Shown in pieces: positions 55,301 through 64,000 of a stretch of DNA of 64,000 bases. The first letter of the stretch is position 1; the number at the start of each line of letters is the position of its first letter. Source of the DNA: Leptolyngbyaceae cyanobacterium (GTDB taxonomy: Bacteria; Cyanobacteriota; Cyanobacteriia; Cyanobacteriales; Aerosakkonemataceae); the NCBI GenBank assembly GCA_036703985.1, contig DATNQN010000133.1, forward strand, positions 17,783 to 81,782, written 5' to 3'. Below the pieces are notes generated by a model. The model did not search any database. It saw only the letters and a list, made by a program, of their open reading frames with translations, and was not told the origin of the DNA. Made by a program: the position numbers and the translations under genes.

Positions 55301-58029
55301 TGATGCAATGCCGTTTCAATTTCTCCTAGTTCAATTCGGAAACCGCGTATTTTAACCTGATAGTCGATGCGTCCGAGAAATTCTATATTTCCGTCTGGTA
55401 AATAACGAGCTAAATCTCCGGTTTTGTAAAGGCGATAATGTGATTCTTTACTAAAAGGACTGGGGATAAATTTCTGCTGCGTTAAGTCTGGACGGTTGAG
55501 ATATTCTCTTGCTAAACCATCTCCACCAATGTATATTTCTCCAGGTACGCCAACAGGAACTAATTGAAGATAAGGGTCAAGCAAATAAACTTGTGTATTG
55601 GCAATTGGGCGACCGATCGTAACGATGCTATCCTCTTTTTTGATGAAGGCAAAAGTAGAATAAGTAGTATCTTCAGAAGGGCCATAAAGATTGAATACTT
55701 TTTTAACATTTGTCTGCTGATAAATTTGCTGTACGAGTTGCATTTGAAGTGGTTCGCCAGCAAGATTTATGGTGCGAATTCCCGCAGGTATGCCTTGCGA
55801 TCGCACTAATTCCGCGATCGCAGATGGAACCGTATTAATCAGGGTTACTTCAGATTTAGCAGGCAAAATGGGTAATGAAAGGGCATTTTCTGCCAAAATC
55901 ACTTTTTTACCCCAAGTTAGCGGCACAAAAACCTCGAATACTGAAAGATCGAAGCAAATAGAAGTTGATGCTAAAACTCCCGCCACATCTTCGGGAGTAA
56001 AGGTTGCTTTCGCCCAATTCAACAAAGCAATGGTGCTGTAATGCTCGATCGCGACTCCCTTGGGTTTACCAGTAGAACCGGAGGTGTAGATGACGTAGGC
56101 TAAATTTTGAGGCGTTACCGCGTTTGTGGGGTTGGAGACGCTTTCTTGAGCAATTTTTTCTCGATCGGAATCCAAACAAATGACACGCGCTTGATGGGGA
56201 GGAAGAGACTGCAATAACTTCGTTTCAGTTAACAGCAAAGATGCAGAAGAGTCCTGCAAAATGAAAGCCAAACGTTTTCGCGGATAGTTTGGATCGAGGG
56301 GTACGTAAGCTGCGCCCACTTTCAGAATTGCCAGCAATCCCATCACCATTAAAGGCGATCGATCCATGCAAATTGCAATTAAAGGTTGATGTTCCGAAGT
56401 TGGCAATAATTTTTGCAGATAATGAGCGATTTGATTTGCTCCCGCATTGAGTTCTCGATAAGTTAACCGTTGGTTTTCATAAACGAGGGCGATCGCATCC
56501 GTCGTTTGTTCGACTTGCGCTTCAAATAAATGATGAATACACTTATCATCTGGAAAAGCAGCGCGAGTCTGATTCAATTCAAATAATAATTGATGCCGTT
56601 CTGCTTCTGTTAGTAAAGGTAATTCAAAAAGGCGCTGGTTAGGATTGGCAACAATGCCTGAAAGCAAAGTGAGAAAATGCCCTTCCATTCGCGCGATCGT
56701 ACTTTCATCAAACAAATCGGTATTATATTCAAACGTACCCGTCAATCCCGACTCAGATTCGTGCATCGATAAATACAAATCAAACTTAGCCGTCGAATTT
56801 TGCTGTTTCAGGGGAGCGATCGTTAAACCTGGCAATTGCAACTCTTCCGTCGTCGCATTTTGAAGAATAAACATAACTTGAAATAGGGGATTACGGCTTA
56901 AATCCCGTTCGGGGTGCAACTCTTCAACCAGATACTCAAACGGCAAATCTTGATGGGCGTAAGCAGATAAAGTTACTTCGCGCACTCGCCCCAACAATTC
57001 CCGAAAAATGGGATTATTTCCTAAGTCGGTACGCAACACTAAAGTATTAACAAAAAAGCCAATTAATCCTTCAATTTCCGCACGGTTGCGGTTAGCAATT
57101 CCCGACCCAATCGCAATATCATCTTGATTGGTGTAGCGATGCAACAAAGTTTTATATGCTGCCAACAAAGTCATAAAAATTGTGGCATTTTCCTGATTGC
57201 TTAAGGCTTTGAGGGCAGCAGTAAGTTCTGGAGAAACGCAGAACGATCGCGTTGCGCCACGAAACGTTTCAACGGCGGGACGAGGGCGATCGGCTGGCAA
57301 TTTCAGCGGTGGCGGTTTATCTCCTAACTGTTTTCGCCAGTAAGAAAGTTGGCTTTGCAACACCTCTCCTTGCAACCACTGACGCTGCCATACTGCAAAG
57401 TCACCATATTGAATAGGTAGTTCTGGTAATGGGGAAGGTTGATGGCGAGTGTAGGTTTCATAAAGTGTAGCGACTTCCCGAATTAAGACAGAAATTGACC
57501 AACCATCCGAGACAATATGGTGCATGGTAAATAACAGCACGTACTCGGTTTCATCTAACTGTAATAAAGTTACTCTTAGTAACGGATATTGTTCTAAATT
57601 AAAAGGTTTTTTTGCTTCCTGATTTACTAATTTTAGTGCTTCAGTTTCCTGTTCTTTTTTTGGTAAATGTCGCAAATCGATGACGGGTAGATTTACAGTT
57701 AAAGTGGGTGAAATTATTTGTATTGGTTGCCCATCAATAACAATAAAATTCGTCCGTAAAGCTTCGTGACGGCGCACGATTTCATTCAAACTTTGCGCTA
57801 ATGCTGCAATGTCGATCGCACCTGATAAACGAGCAGCCGCAGAAATATTGTAAAACGGGTTATTCGGTTCCAACTGTTGCAAAAACCACAACCTTTGTTG
57901 AGCGAAAGAAAGCGGACAAGGGCTTAATTGTGTTCGACGGGGTATGAGTTGCTTTTGCTGAACGTTAATCCCTTTTTTATTTAGTAATTCTTGTAATAAT
58001 TTCTGCTTTTCTGATGATAAACTGCCCAT
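52333..58029 (-). CDS. NRPS, termination module: C-A-(N-methyltransferase)-T-reductase
   Basis: 1898 residues from the ATG at 58029 (GAGGA 6 bases upstream). C domain with the intact HHxxxDG ([10 protein letters not shown], about 168). A domain with [10 protein letters not shown] (about 645) and [10 protein letters not shown] (about 890). A methyltransferase is inserted between A8 and A10 ([12 protein letters not shown], about 1018), as in N-methylating modules. A10 is [11 protein letters not shown] (about 1390). Carrier domain [12 protein letters not shown] (Ser about 1446). An NAD(P)-dependent thioester reductase ([12 protein letters not shown] about 1535, catalytic YVQSKW about 1695) ends the protein instead of a thioesterase. 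My reading of the substrate code is DLFNNALT(Y)K, which I associate with Ala. The product is released as an aldehyde or alcohol. Confidence 0.93.
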   Translation of the reverse strand: MGSLSSEKQKLLQELLNKKGINVQQKQLIPRRTQLSPCPLSFAQQRLWFLQQLEPNNPFYNISAAARLSGAIDIAALAQSLNEIVRRHEALRTNFIVIDGQPIQIISPTLTVNLPVIDLRHLPKKEQETEALKLVNQEAKKPFNLEQYPLLRVTLLQLDETEYVLLFTMHHIVSDGWSISVLIREVATLYETYTRHQPSPLPELPIQYGDFAVWQRQWLQGEVLQSQLSYWRKQLGDKPPPLKLPADRPRPAVETFRGATRSFCVSPELTAALKALSNQENATIFMTLLAAYKTLLHRYTNQDDIAIGSGIANRNRAEIEGLIGFFVNTLVLRTDLGNNPIFRELLGRVREVTLSAYAHQDLPFEYLVEELHPERDLSRNPLFQVMFILQNATTEELQLPGLTIAPLKQQNSTAKFDLYLSMHESESGLTGTFEYNTDLFDESTIARMEGHFLTLLSGIVANPNQRLFELPLLTEAERHQLLFELNQTRAAFPDDKCIHHLFEAQVEQTTDAIALVYENQRLTYRELNAGANQIAHYLQKLLPTSEHQPLIAICMDRSPLMVMGLLAILKVGAAYVPLDPNYPRKRLAFILQDSSASLLLTETKLLQSLPPHQARVICLDSDREKIAQESVSNPTNAVTPQNLAYVIYTSGSTGKPKGVAIEHYSTIALLNWAKATFTPEDVAGVLASTSICFDLSVFEVFVPLTWGKKVILAENALSLPILPAKSEVTLINTVPSAIAELVRSQGIPAGIRTINLAGEPLQMQLVQQIYQQTNVKKVFNLYGPSEDTTYSTFAFIKKEDSIVTIGRPIANTQVYLLDPYLQLVPVGVPGEIYIGGDGLAREYLNRPDLTQQKFIPSPFSKESHYRLYKTGDLARYLPDGNIEFLGRIDYQVKIRGFRIELGEIETALHQHSAIQEAVVTVREDHPGDKRLIAYIVQRAATEEFQELVESWQSEHISQWRSLYEDTYSQSSSNENQTFNIIGWNSSYTGLPIPAAEMSEWVDYTIERILSLHPQQVLEIGCGTGLLLNRIAPHCDRYLATDFSAEVLRYLQQTNLLRESSHIALLHRTADNFDEIKPASFDTIIINSVVQYFPSINYLLRVLEGAVKAVKPGGSIFVGDVRSLPLLEAFHTSVQLAQADYSLSRTQLRQRIQQSIAQEQELVIDPAFFIALKQHLPQISHVQTQPKQGRYQNELTKFRYDVILHIDNNVKSVADIAWLDWRSQQLTVPKLRQLIESTQPELIGLKRIPNARLTAEINAIELLASDDSEVETAGEIKASLQSLETGVHPEKIWQLQSELPYEIALSWASSDADGSYDVLLQKQTANSSQLPIFPQEKIRLKPWQAYTNNPLQGQFTRELVPQLRSFLSERLPDYMIPSAFVRLEAFPLTPNGKIDRRSLPAPEIVRSDTTDYVAPRTSIEEKLTKIWAQILNVEIIGIHDNFFDLGGHSLLVTQLVMKVRETFQIDLSLRSLFEMPTIAELARSIETAIEKGNNAVASTTVLDLKAEAVLNPAIRPEGLPLAKIADPTSILLTGSSGFLGAFLLYELLQQTQADIYCLVRSNDAETGKRKIQKTLESYQIWYDSFSGRIIPVIGDLSQPRLGLSENQFQELTELIDVIYHNGAWVHHTSPYSTLKAANVLGTQEVLKLASRVKIKPVHFISTGGIFNLAGRSYTGVKVVREQDNIDEIEVPANGYVQSKWVAEKLVTIARDRGFPVCIYRPGRISGHSQTGVFNTNDFLYKLIVGCIQLGSMPDGDAMMNLIPVDYISYAIAHLSKQEKSLGKAFNLVNPNSFCSSKLVDAIRSLGYSIQQIPYEEWRNKLLDVAGSFPEHPLYSLIPFFPAKESQSDDLNRAELKFDCQNMLDGMADTSVSCPLIDDKVLHTYFSYLIQNGFINQIVN

Positions 58030-58080
58030 TTTTTTCCTCAATTTTTATTAAAATTTCAATCAATTAATTGGCAAGTTATG

Positions 58081-58125
58081 CTCCCCCTTCCCTACGCAGG
58101 GAAGGGGGCTGGGGGGTTAGGTCTT
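58081..58125. repeat. CCCCCTTCCCTACGCAGGGAAGGGGG hairpin repeat
   Basis: A perfect hairpin (arms CCCCCTTCCCT/AGGGAAGGGGG) followed by a G-rich tail, in the gap between two NRPS genes. It overlaps the last codons of the upstream NRPS gene (58117-58125). Confidence 0.8.
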
Positions 58126-61100
58126 CAATACTGTTTCAAATTCGCTATCTGGAAGTTGCTCTAATTCCTGTAAAGTTCGAGCAATTTCTTCTACGACATC
58201 GCGACTACCCCAATTTTCTGCGATTAAATTAACCGTACTTTCTACAGTGGGTGCTTCAAATAAACTGCGTAAAGGAAGGTCGATTTGGAATACTTGGCGC
58301 AGTCTAGAAATTACCTGAGTGGCTAATAGTGAATGTCCGCCCAATTCAAAGAAATTGTGATTAACACCTACGCGATCGCATTTCAACACTTCTTGCCAAA
58401 TTTCGGCTACCACTTCCTCGGCTGGCGTGCGAGGGGCGACAAAATTTTGCAATTGTAATTTTTTCGGTGCTGGTAACGCTTGGCGATCGACTTTACCATT
58501 GGGTGTTAAAGGTAAGGAATCTAGGGTAATAAACGCAGCAGGAATCATGTATTCTGGCAGGTGATTTTGCAAGAAATGGCGCAATTCATTAGTGATTTCT
58601 GAATGGGAGAAATGCGAATGCAAAACCACGTAAGCCACCAAACGCTTATCATTTGGCTCGTCTTCTCGACATAACACGACTGCTTGTTTTACCTCTGGAT
58701 GTTGAGTTAATACCGCTTCAATTTCCCCCAATTCAATACGGAAACCACGCAGTTTTATTTGATGGTCAATTCTTCCTAAAAACTCGATATTTCCATCAGG
58801 TAAATAACGGGCTAAATCTCCTGTTTTATATAAGCGATTTCCCGGTTTTTCGCTAAAAGGATCGGGAATGAATTTTTCCGCAGTTAATTCCGGGCGATTC
58901 AGATAGCCTCTGGCAAGGCCTGCACCGCCGATGTAGAGTTCGCCGATAACGCCGATGGGAACGGGTTTGAAATAGCGATCGAGAATATAAAGTTGAGTAT
59001 TTGCGATCGGGCGACCGATGGGAACCGTGCCAAATTCGGGCGTTTGAGAAGACACTTCGTAAACGCAACATCCGACAACAGTTTCCGTCGGGCCATATTC
59101 ATTAATTAGCCTAGTATTTGGTGCAAAATTTCGCCAGAAAGAAACGCTTTTAGCTAATAATGCTTCACCACCAATAATAAATGCTTTGGTTTGACCGCTT
59201 GCTTCTTCACCTGATAGTAATTGGCTGAGTAATTCTAAATGTGCGGGCGTAATTTTCACCAAACTAAAATTACTTTGAGAGCGCAAAATAGAACTCAAAG
59301 CATCGATTTCTTCCGCTTCTGGTAAGAGAACTACTTCTCGTCCAACTAATAAAGGAGAAAACAAGCTAGTAATAGTTGCATCAAACCCAATTGAAGATTG
59401 AACGGTAGCACCACAACCTTGTTTTACTTTATAAGTTTGCGTACACCAATTGAGATAATTAACTAATCCTTGATGGGGAATCATCGTTCCCTTGGGTTTT
59501 CCAGTTGAACCCGATGTATAAATTAGATAAGCCAAGTTTTTCAGGGTAGCTCGCTCAATTGGATTAGCGTTACTTTCTCGATCGATTTCTTCCCAATTTG
59601 TATCTAAAAATAGGACAGTAGTGTTTAATTTTTGATCTCCTAGAATATTGCGATCGACTAATGACTGCTGAGTGAGAACAAATAACGCTTGAGAATCGGA
59701 CAACATGAACTGCAATCTTTCTGGCGGATATGTCGGATCGAGGGGTAAGTAAGCGCCACCAGCTTTCAAAATACCGAGAATTCCAATTAACAGTTCGGGA
59801 GAACGTTCGACGCAAATTCCCACTATTGTTTCCGCACCAACTCCTAATTTTTGGAGATAATGCGCCAGTTGATTTGCTTTGTCGTTCAGTTCCCGATAAG
59901 TTAATTGCTTGTCAGTAAATCGAACGGCAATATTATTAGGTGTAAGTTCTACTTGTGCGGTAAATAAATCGTGAATGCACTGTGCTGGAGTGGGGAATTT
60001 AGTTTGGTTAAATTCGATTAAAACTTTTTGCCGATCGCGATCGCTCAATATTTCTAATTCATCAATGCAAGCATCTGGTTTAGATAAGGCACTTTGGAGC
60101 AGAATTTGATATTGTTCTGCTAATTGAGCGATATCTTCTGCCGAAAATAAGCTGGCATCGTAATGAATTTCTAAATTTAGAGAATCTTCTTGGTAAAGAC
60201 AAACTAATTTAACTTTGAAACGATCGAGACAAGCATACTGTTTGTAAATCGAAAAGCTGGGATTGCTAAAATTTTCCGAATTTGGCGTTAACTCAAACTC
60301 AAAACTAAAGGGACAAAAGGCGATCGCTTTTTCCTTTCCTGGGACAACGTATTCCCAAGCAAAACTATTCTGCCATTTAGCTGCTTCTGCTTGAATTTTT
60401 TGATTTTGCTGTAAAACTTGACTAAATTTATCGCCATCTCCTAAATGAAAGCGCAATGGTAAGTATTTCGCCAAATTACCAATTGCTGATGCTAATTCCT
60501 CGTAGTTGCGTCCGGTGTAGTGGAGTGCGATCGCTAAATCACTGCGATCGGTTAAACGCCACAACAGAATTTGCCAACAAGTTAGTAAAAAATTAGCAAC
60601 AAAATCATTTTCAACTGCTAAATCTGAAAACTTTTCCCACCAATCTGAATGAATCTTTAAGCTAAAAACTTTTGGGTTGAATTCAGATTTTTCTGGCGAT
60701 CGACTTTCCAAAGGAAGACGCAGATCGAGCAGGTTTAAAATATCCTGCTTTTGCCAATATTCTCTACCAATTTCTGTATCTGTTGAGTTTAATAATTCAT
60801 TTTGCCACTCAGCGATATCTGCATATTGCAAAGGTTCATCATCTAAAGATTGATGATTCAAACAAGCCGTATAAGTACGATTGAGTTCGATAACTAAATT
60901 TTGTAATGTCAGCTTATCTGCAATCAAAGCAGACAAACTAATTAAAAGTAAATATTTTTCGGTTGATAGAGTTACGAGAGAAACATAAACAAGATTACCT
61001 TGCTCAAAGTTAAAGCTAACTTCTGAAATTTCGGTGAAAATAGCTTCTATTTTTGATGCTTGTTCGCCAGCAGAAAAATTACTTAAATTGTCATCATATA

Positions 61101-61374
61101 GCCAAGTTATATGATTAGTTGATTTAGTGCGATCGTCAATCACCTGAATCGGAATTTCCATTCCCGGCAAACATTTAAAAGTCGTGCGGAGAATTTCGTA
61201 TCGCTCAACTACAACCGTCAAAGCTTGTTTAAGAACATTAATATTAATATCTCCCTCGATCGACACCGCACCTTGAACGCGATAAGGCTGATGTAATAAT
61301 TGTTCTTTCTGTAACAACCACTGATATTTTTGCTGCGGTGAAAGCCGAAAACCTTCTAAAACTACTGACTGCAT
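58117..61374 (-). CDS. NRPS with His-less condensation-like domain: C*-A-T
   Basis: 1085 residues. The N-terminal condensation-like domain (about residues 1-440) has LISLSALIADKLTL where HHxxxDG is expected, so the catalytic His is absent (about residue 148). A domain with [18 protein letters not shown] (about 620), [24 protein letters not shown] (about 880) and NGKVDRQALP (about 960). Carrier domain NFFELGGHSLLATQ (about 1014). My reading of the substrate code is DATKIGEVGK, closest to Asn-type codes (DLTKIGEVGK), with position 236 different. It sits between two other NRPS genes on the same strand. Confidence 0.92.
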   Translation of the reverse strand: MQSVVLEGFRLSPQQKYQWLLQKEQLLHQPYRVQGAVSIEGDININVLKQALTVVVERYEILRTTFKCLPGMEIPIQVIDDRTKSTNHITWLYDDNLSNFSAGEQASKIEAIFTEISEVSFNFEQGNLVYVSLVTLSTEKYLLLISLSALIADKLTLQNLVIELNRTYTACLNHQSLDDEPLQYADIAEWQNELLNSTDTEIGREYWQKQDILNLLDLRLPLESRSPEKSEFNPKVFSLKIHSDWWEKFSDLAVENDFVANFLLTCWQILLWRLTDRSDLAIALHYTGRNYEELASAIGNLAKYLPLRFHLGDGDKFSQVLQQNQKIQAEAAKWQNSFAWEYVVPGKEKAIAFCPFSFEFELTPNSENFSNPSFSIYKQYACLDRFKVKLVCLYQEDSLNLEIHYDASLFSAEDIAQLAEQYQILLQSALSKPDACIDELEILSDRDRQKVLIEFNQTKFPTPAQCIHDLFTAQVELTPNNIAVRFTDKQLTYRELNDKANQLAHYLQKLGVGAETIVGICVERSPELLIGILGILKAGGAYLPLDPTYPPERLQFMLSDSQALFVLTQQSLVDRNILGDQKLNTTVLFLDTNWEEIDRESNANPIERATLKNLAYLIYTSGSTGKPKGTMIPHQGLVNYLNWCTQTYKVKQGCGATVQSSIGFDATITSLFSPLLVGREVVLLPEAEEIDALSSILRSQSNFSLVKITPAHLELLSQLLSGEEASGQTKAFIIGGEALLAKSVSFWRNFAPNTRLINEYGPTETVVGCCVYEVSSQTPEFGTVPIGRPIANTQLYILDRYFKPVPIGVIGELYIGGAGLARGYLNRPELTAEKFIPDPFSEKPGNRLYKTGDLARYLPDGNIEFLGRIDHQIKLRGFRIELGEIEAVLTQHPEVKQAVVLCREDEPNDKRLVAYVVLHSHFSHSEITNELRHFLQNHLPEYMIPAAFITLDSLPLTPNGKVDRQALPAPKKLQLQNFVAPRTPAEEVVAEIWQEVLKCDRVGVNHNFFELGGHSLLATQVISRLRQVFQIDLPLRSLFEAPTVESTVNLIAENWGSRDVVEEIARTLQELEQLPDSEFETVLKT

Positions 61375-61429
61375 CTTTCTATTCTCTCCCTTTAAACTTC
61401 CTAATCATTAACTTTCTTTCAAAAACCAT

Positions 61430-61495
61430 CAACTCATCTCAATCATCTGTGTTCATCTGTGTTTATCTGTGGACATCTGTGGTAAAAAATCAATC
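61430..61495. repeat. ATCTGTGTTCATCTGTGTTTATCTGTGG repeat
   Basis: Four units of ATCTGTG(T/G)TTA/C in the gap between NRPS genes (61375-61517). The same family is found at 25178 and 47775 (reverse complement). Confidence 0.7.
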
Positions 61496-61517
61496 TTGAA
61501 ACCTTCGCAAAAAGTCA

Positions 61518-64000
61518 TTAATTAATAACCGACTTTCGTTTAACCCGCATCAACTTCTGCCTCACACTTTCCTGATACACCTCCTCTTTCACATTTCGCT
61601 GTTGTTCATCTGCTGCTGCCAAAAATTCCTTAAGCTCATTTAATAGAACATCAGGATTACTCACAACTCGATCGAGCAACATTTCAAAATGACTTAAAAA
61701 TCTGGCGATCGTACTTTCGTTAAACAAATCAGTATTGTATTCCAAAGAAGCAATTAACCCCCTCTCAGTTTCCGCCATATTTAAAAGCAGATCGAATCGA
61801 GAAGTCCCCTTATCAACCTCTAAAGGTTGCAAAGACAAACCTGCAAACTCCAAAGATGGCATCGGAGTATTTTGTAACACGAACTTAACTTGAAATAGAG
61901 GCGTGCGGCTGAGGTCACGTTCTGGATTTAGCACCTCTACTAACTTATCAAAAGGCAAATCTTGATGAGCATAAGCATCTAAAGTAATTTGCCGAATTCG
62001 TGCTAATAAATCTTCAAAACTAGGATTTCCGCTTACATCAGTACGTAACACCAATTGATTAACAAAAAAGCCAATCAAACCTTCTGTTTCAGAACGATTG
62101 CGGTTTGCTACATCCGTTCCCACAACAATATCACTTTGACCGCTTAAATAATGCAGCAATATTTTAAATACTGACAACAAAATCATAAATAAAGTACTAC
62201 CAAAAGACGTGCTTAAATCTTTTAAATCTTTCGTTAATTGGGGAGATAAAACCAGCGTTTTTTTCGCACCCCGGAAAGTTTGTATAGAAGGTCGAGGTCG
62301 GTCTGTTGGTAAATTTAAAATTGGTAGATTATTACCTAACTGCTGTTGCCAATAATTTAGCTGAGTTTGCAAAACTTCTCCTGACAACCATTGACGCTGC
62401 CAAACCGCAAAATCAGCGTATTGTATCGGTAATTCCGGCATGGGAGAAGGTTGTTGTAAGCTGAATGCTTGATAAAGTGTGGTGATTTCTTGGAGTAGTA
62501 AACCCATCGACCAACCATCAGAAATGATATGGTGCATTGTCAGCAACAATACGCCTTTTGTAGGTTCAATTTCTAAGAAAGATAACCGTAATAGTGGGTT
62601 TTTACTGAGGTTAAAAGGTTTGTTCGCTTCTGCGATCGCAAATTGCTGAATCTGTTGCTCTTGCTGAATTTTGATAACCGGAATAGTTAAGGTAAGAGTC
62701 GGTGAAATTACCTGAATTGTTTGTCGATCGACTTCAATAAAGTTGGTACGTAAAATCTCATGTCGCCTAATAACTTCGTTCAAACTTTGCTCTAAAACTG
62801 TCAGATTAAATTCGCCTGTCAAACGTACCGCAGCAAACAAATTATAGTTGGAATTTCCCGGATCTAATTGGTCAATAAACCACAATCGAGCTTGAGCAAA
62901 AGATAAGGGTAATTCTCTTTCTCTTGTGACTGATTTAATTGAAGATGATGCTATCCCAAAACCTACCTTCTTTGTAGTTTCAATTTGTTGAGATAACTTA
63001 GCAATCGTCGGAAATTCAAATAGGCTTCGCAGAGGTAACTCTGCTTTAAAAATTGACCGAATTTGGGAAATAACGCGAGTTGCGAGTAGAGAGTGTCCGC
63101 CTAATTCAAAGAAGTTATCGTTAATACTAATTTGCTCGATTCCTAGAATTTGTTGCCAAATTCCAGTTAGCATTTCTTGAATCGGCGTTAAAGGAATTGT
63201 CGCATCTTCTTTTGATTGAATTTGGGTAAAATCGGGTGCTGGTAGGTTTTTGCGATCGACTTTTCCATTCGGCGTTAGCGGTAGCGCCTCTAACGCTACA
63301 AAAGAACTCGGTATCATATATGATGGTAGCTTTTCTGCCAGGAAATCATGCAGTAACGAGTGCAACATTAGAGATAATTCTTCCTCATTTGCGCTGTTTG
63401 TAACGACATAAGCAACCAAACGTTTGTCGCCAGATTTATCGTCTCGCGCTACCACAACAGCTTGCTGCACTGCTGAATGTTGGCTCAAAACTTGCTCAAT
63501 TTCTCCTAATTCAATGCGGAAACCTCGCAATTTAATTTGATTGTCAATTCTTCCTAAGTATTCGATGTTTCCATTAGATAAATAACGAACTAAATCTCCG
63601 GTTTTGTACAAGCGTATTGGGGAAAAATTCTGACCTTTAAATTCATGATTAATAAAACGTTCGGCAGTTAATTCAGGTCGATTCAGATAACCAACTGCTA
63701 ATCCTGCACCACCGATATATAGTTCGCCCGGTACGCCAATCGGGACTGGTTGTAAATGTTGGTCTAAAATGTAGAATTGAGTGTTAGCGATCGGGCGACC
63801 AATTGCGATCGCGTAGCGGTGCGGATGCACTATCGCATTTTCACCTAATTCTACTTGACAAGCAGCCGACCAAATAGTAGTTTCAGTAGGGCCATAAACA
63901 TTCCACAAAGCATCGCATCTGGCGAGTAATTGATTGGCTAATTCTCTCGATAATGCTTCACCACCACAGAGAATTTTTAGGGGTTGTTTTCCTTCCCATC
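61518..64000 (-). CDS. NRPS, partial: A-T-C (runs off the right edge)
   Basis: The frame is open to 64000. The internal TTG at 63908 is not a start, because PLKILCGGEALSRELANQLL of the adenylation domain continues upstream of it. Visible parts: the second half of an A domain ([38 protein letters not shown]), a carrier domain (DNFFELGGHSLLATRV) and a complete C domain with LWFIDQLDPG and MHHIISDGWSMG. The protein ends in a basic helix (SVRQKLMRVKRKSVIN) that may dock to the next protein. A C-terminal C domain followed by a protein starting with a His-less C domain is unusual. Confidence 0.92.
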   Translation of the reverse strand, partial: WEGKQPLKILCGGEALSRELANQLLARCDALWNVYGPTETTIWSAACQVELGENAIVHPHRYAIAIGRPIANTQFYILDQHLQPVPIGVPGELYIGGAGLAVGYLNRPELTAERFINHEFKGQNFSPIRLYKTGDLVRYLSNGNIEYLGRIDNQIKLRGFRIELGEIEQVLSQHSAVQQAVVVARDDKSGDKRLVAYVVTNSANEEELSLMLHSLLHDFLAEKLPSYMIPSSFVALEALPLTPNGKVDRKNLPAPDFTQIQSKEDATIPLTPIQEMLTGIWQQILGIEQISINDNFFELGGHSLLATRVISQIRSIFKAELPLRSLFEFPTIAKLSQQIETTKKVGFGIASSSIKSVTRERELPLSFAQARLWFIDQLDPGNSNYNLFAAVRLTGEFNLTVLEQSLNEVIRRHEILRTNFIEVDRQTIQVISPTLTLTIPVIKIQQEQQIQQFAIAEANKPFNLSKNPLLRLSFLEIEPTKGVLLLTMHHIISDGWSMGLLLQEITTLYQAFSLQQPSPMPELPIQYADFAVWQRQWLSGEVLQTQLNYWQQQLGNNLPILNLPTDRPRPSIQTFRGAKKTLVLSPQLTKDLKDLSTSFGSTLFMILLSVFKILLHYLSGQSDIVVGTDVANRNRSETEGLIGFFVNQLVLRTDVSGNPSFEDLLARIRQITLDAYAHQDLPFDKLVEVLNPERDLSRTPLFQVKFVLQNTPMPSLEFAGLSLQPLEVDKGTSRFDLLLNMAETERGLIASLEYNTDLFNESTIARFLSHFEMLLDRVVSNPDVLLNELKEFLAAADEQQRNVKEEVYQESVRQKLMRVKRKSVIN

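Noticed and set aside
61518..63908. NRPS start at 63908
   Set aside because: That codon is TTG, and the adenylation-domain sequence continues upstream to the edge.

Overview
The window is a cyanobacterial chromosome segment. The evidence is the very frequent GCGATCGC/CGATCG (HIP1-type) octamer, an orange carotenoid protein, sucrose synthase, DUF1830 and ssl1498-type small proteins, a PEP-CTERM protein, two Uma2 nucleases and many short dispersed repeats of the kind found in filamentous cyanobacteria. No rRNA, tRNA or CRISPR array was seen. Gene density is normal, genes lie on both strands, and the intergenic spaces are rich in repeats. Three genes (purK, the OCP gene and an ABC transporter gene) carry pieces of these repeats in frame inside their coding sequence.

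Positions 1-28312 are mostly core and household genes: a partial AAA ATPase, an aldo/keto reductase, two peptidoglycan-binding-domain proteins, a complementary pair of M16 peptidase-like subunits, purK followed by a candidate structured RNA, an FkbM methyltransferase, a lumenal-type pentapeptide protein, a TPR protein, MsrP, a PemK/MazF toxin-antitoxin pair, two Uma2 proteins, an M32 carboxypeptidase, a YefM-like antitoxin whose YoeB toxin is cut down to 23 residues, sucrose synthase, an ABC-F ATPase, an S10-type peptidase, NudC, and a divergent histidine kinase/response regulator pair.

Positions 28313-36114 look like an accessory stress/photoprotection block. It starts with the non-coding end of an IS200/IS605-type element. 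It then holds small conserved cyanobacterial proteins (DUF1830, an unknown, a single-TM protein), a double PRC-barrel protein with a repeated C-terminal module, a di-iron hydroxylase/desaturase, an ssl1498-type protein, a pentapeptide protein, a three-TM protein, a PII-like protein, and an OCP that lacks two inter-domain salt-bridge arginines and carries a 24-residue tail made partly from a repeat. HisC, a hydrolase and a methyltransferase follow. Positions 39220-43553 encode a very large RTX-type metzincin-like exoprotein and a PEP-CTERM protein.

Positions 43759-64000 (running off the right edge) form one long minus-strand biosynthetic operon. In order of transcription it has NRPS (A-T-C, partial), NRPS (His-less C-A-T), NRPS (C-A-nMT-T-reductase), MbtH-like protein, class III aminotransferase, methyltransferase, two ABC transporters of exporter fold that look like the two unequal halves of a heterodimer, and two FecCD permeases of the siderophore/cobalamin import family. 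The layout suggests a peptide metallophore released by reduction, probably converted to a terminal amine, and moved across the membranes by the linked transporters. The product is unknown and this is the most interesting system in the window.
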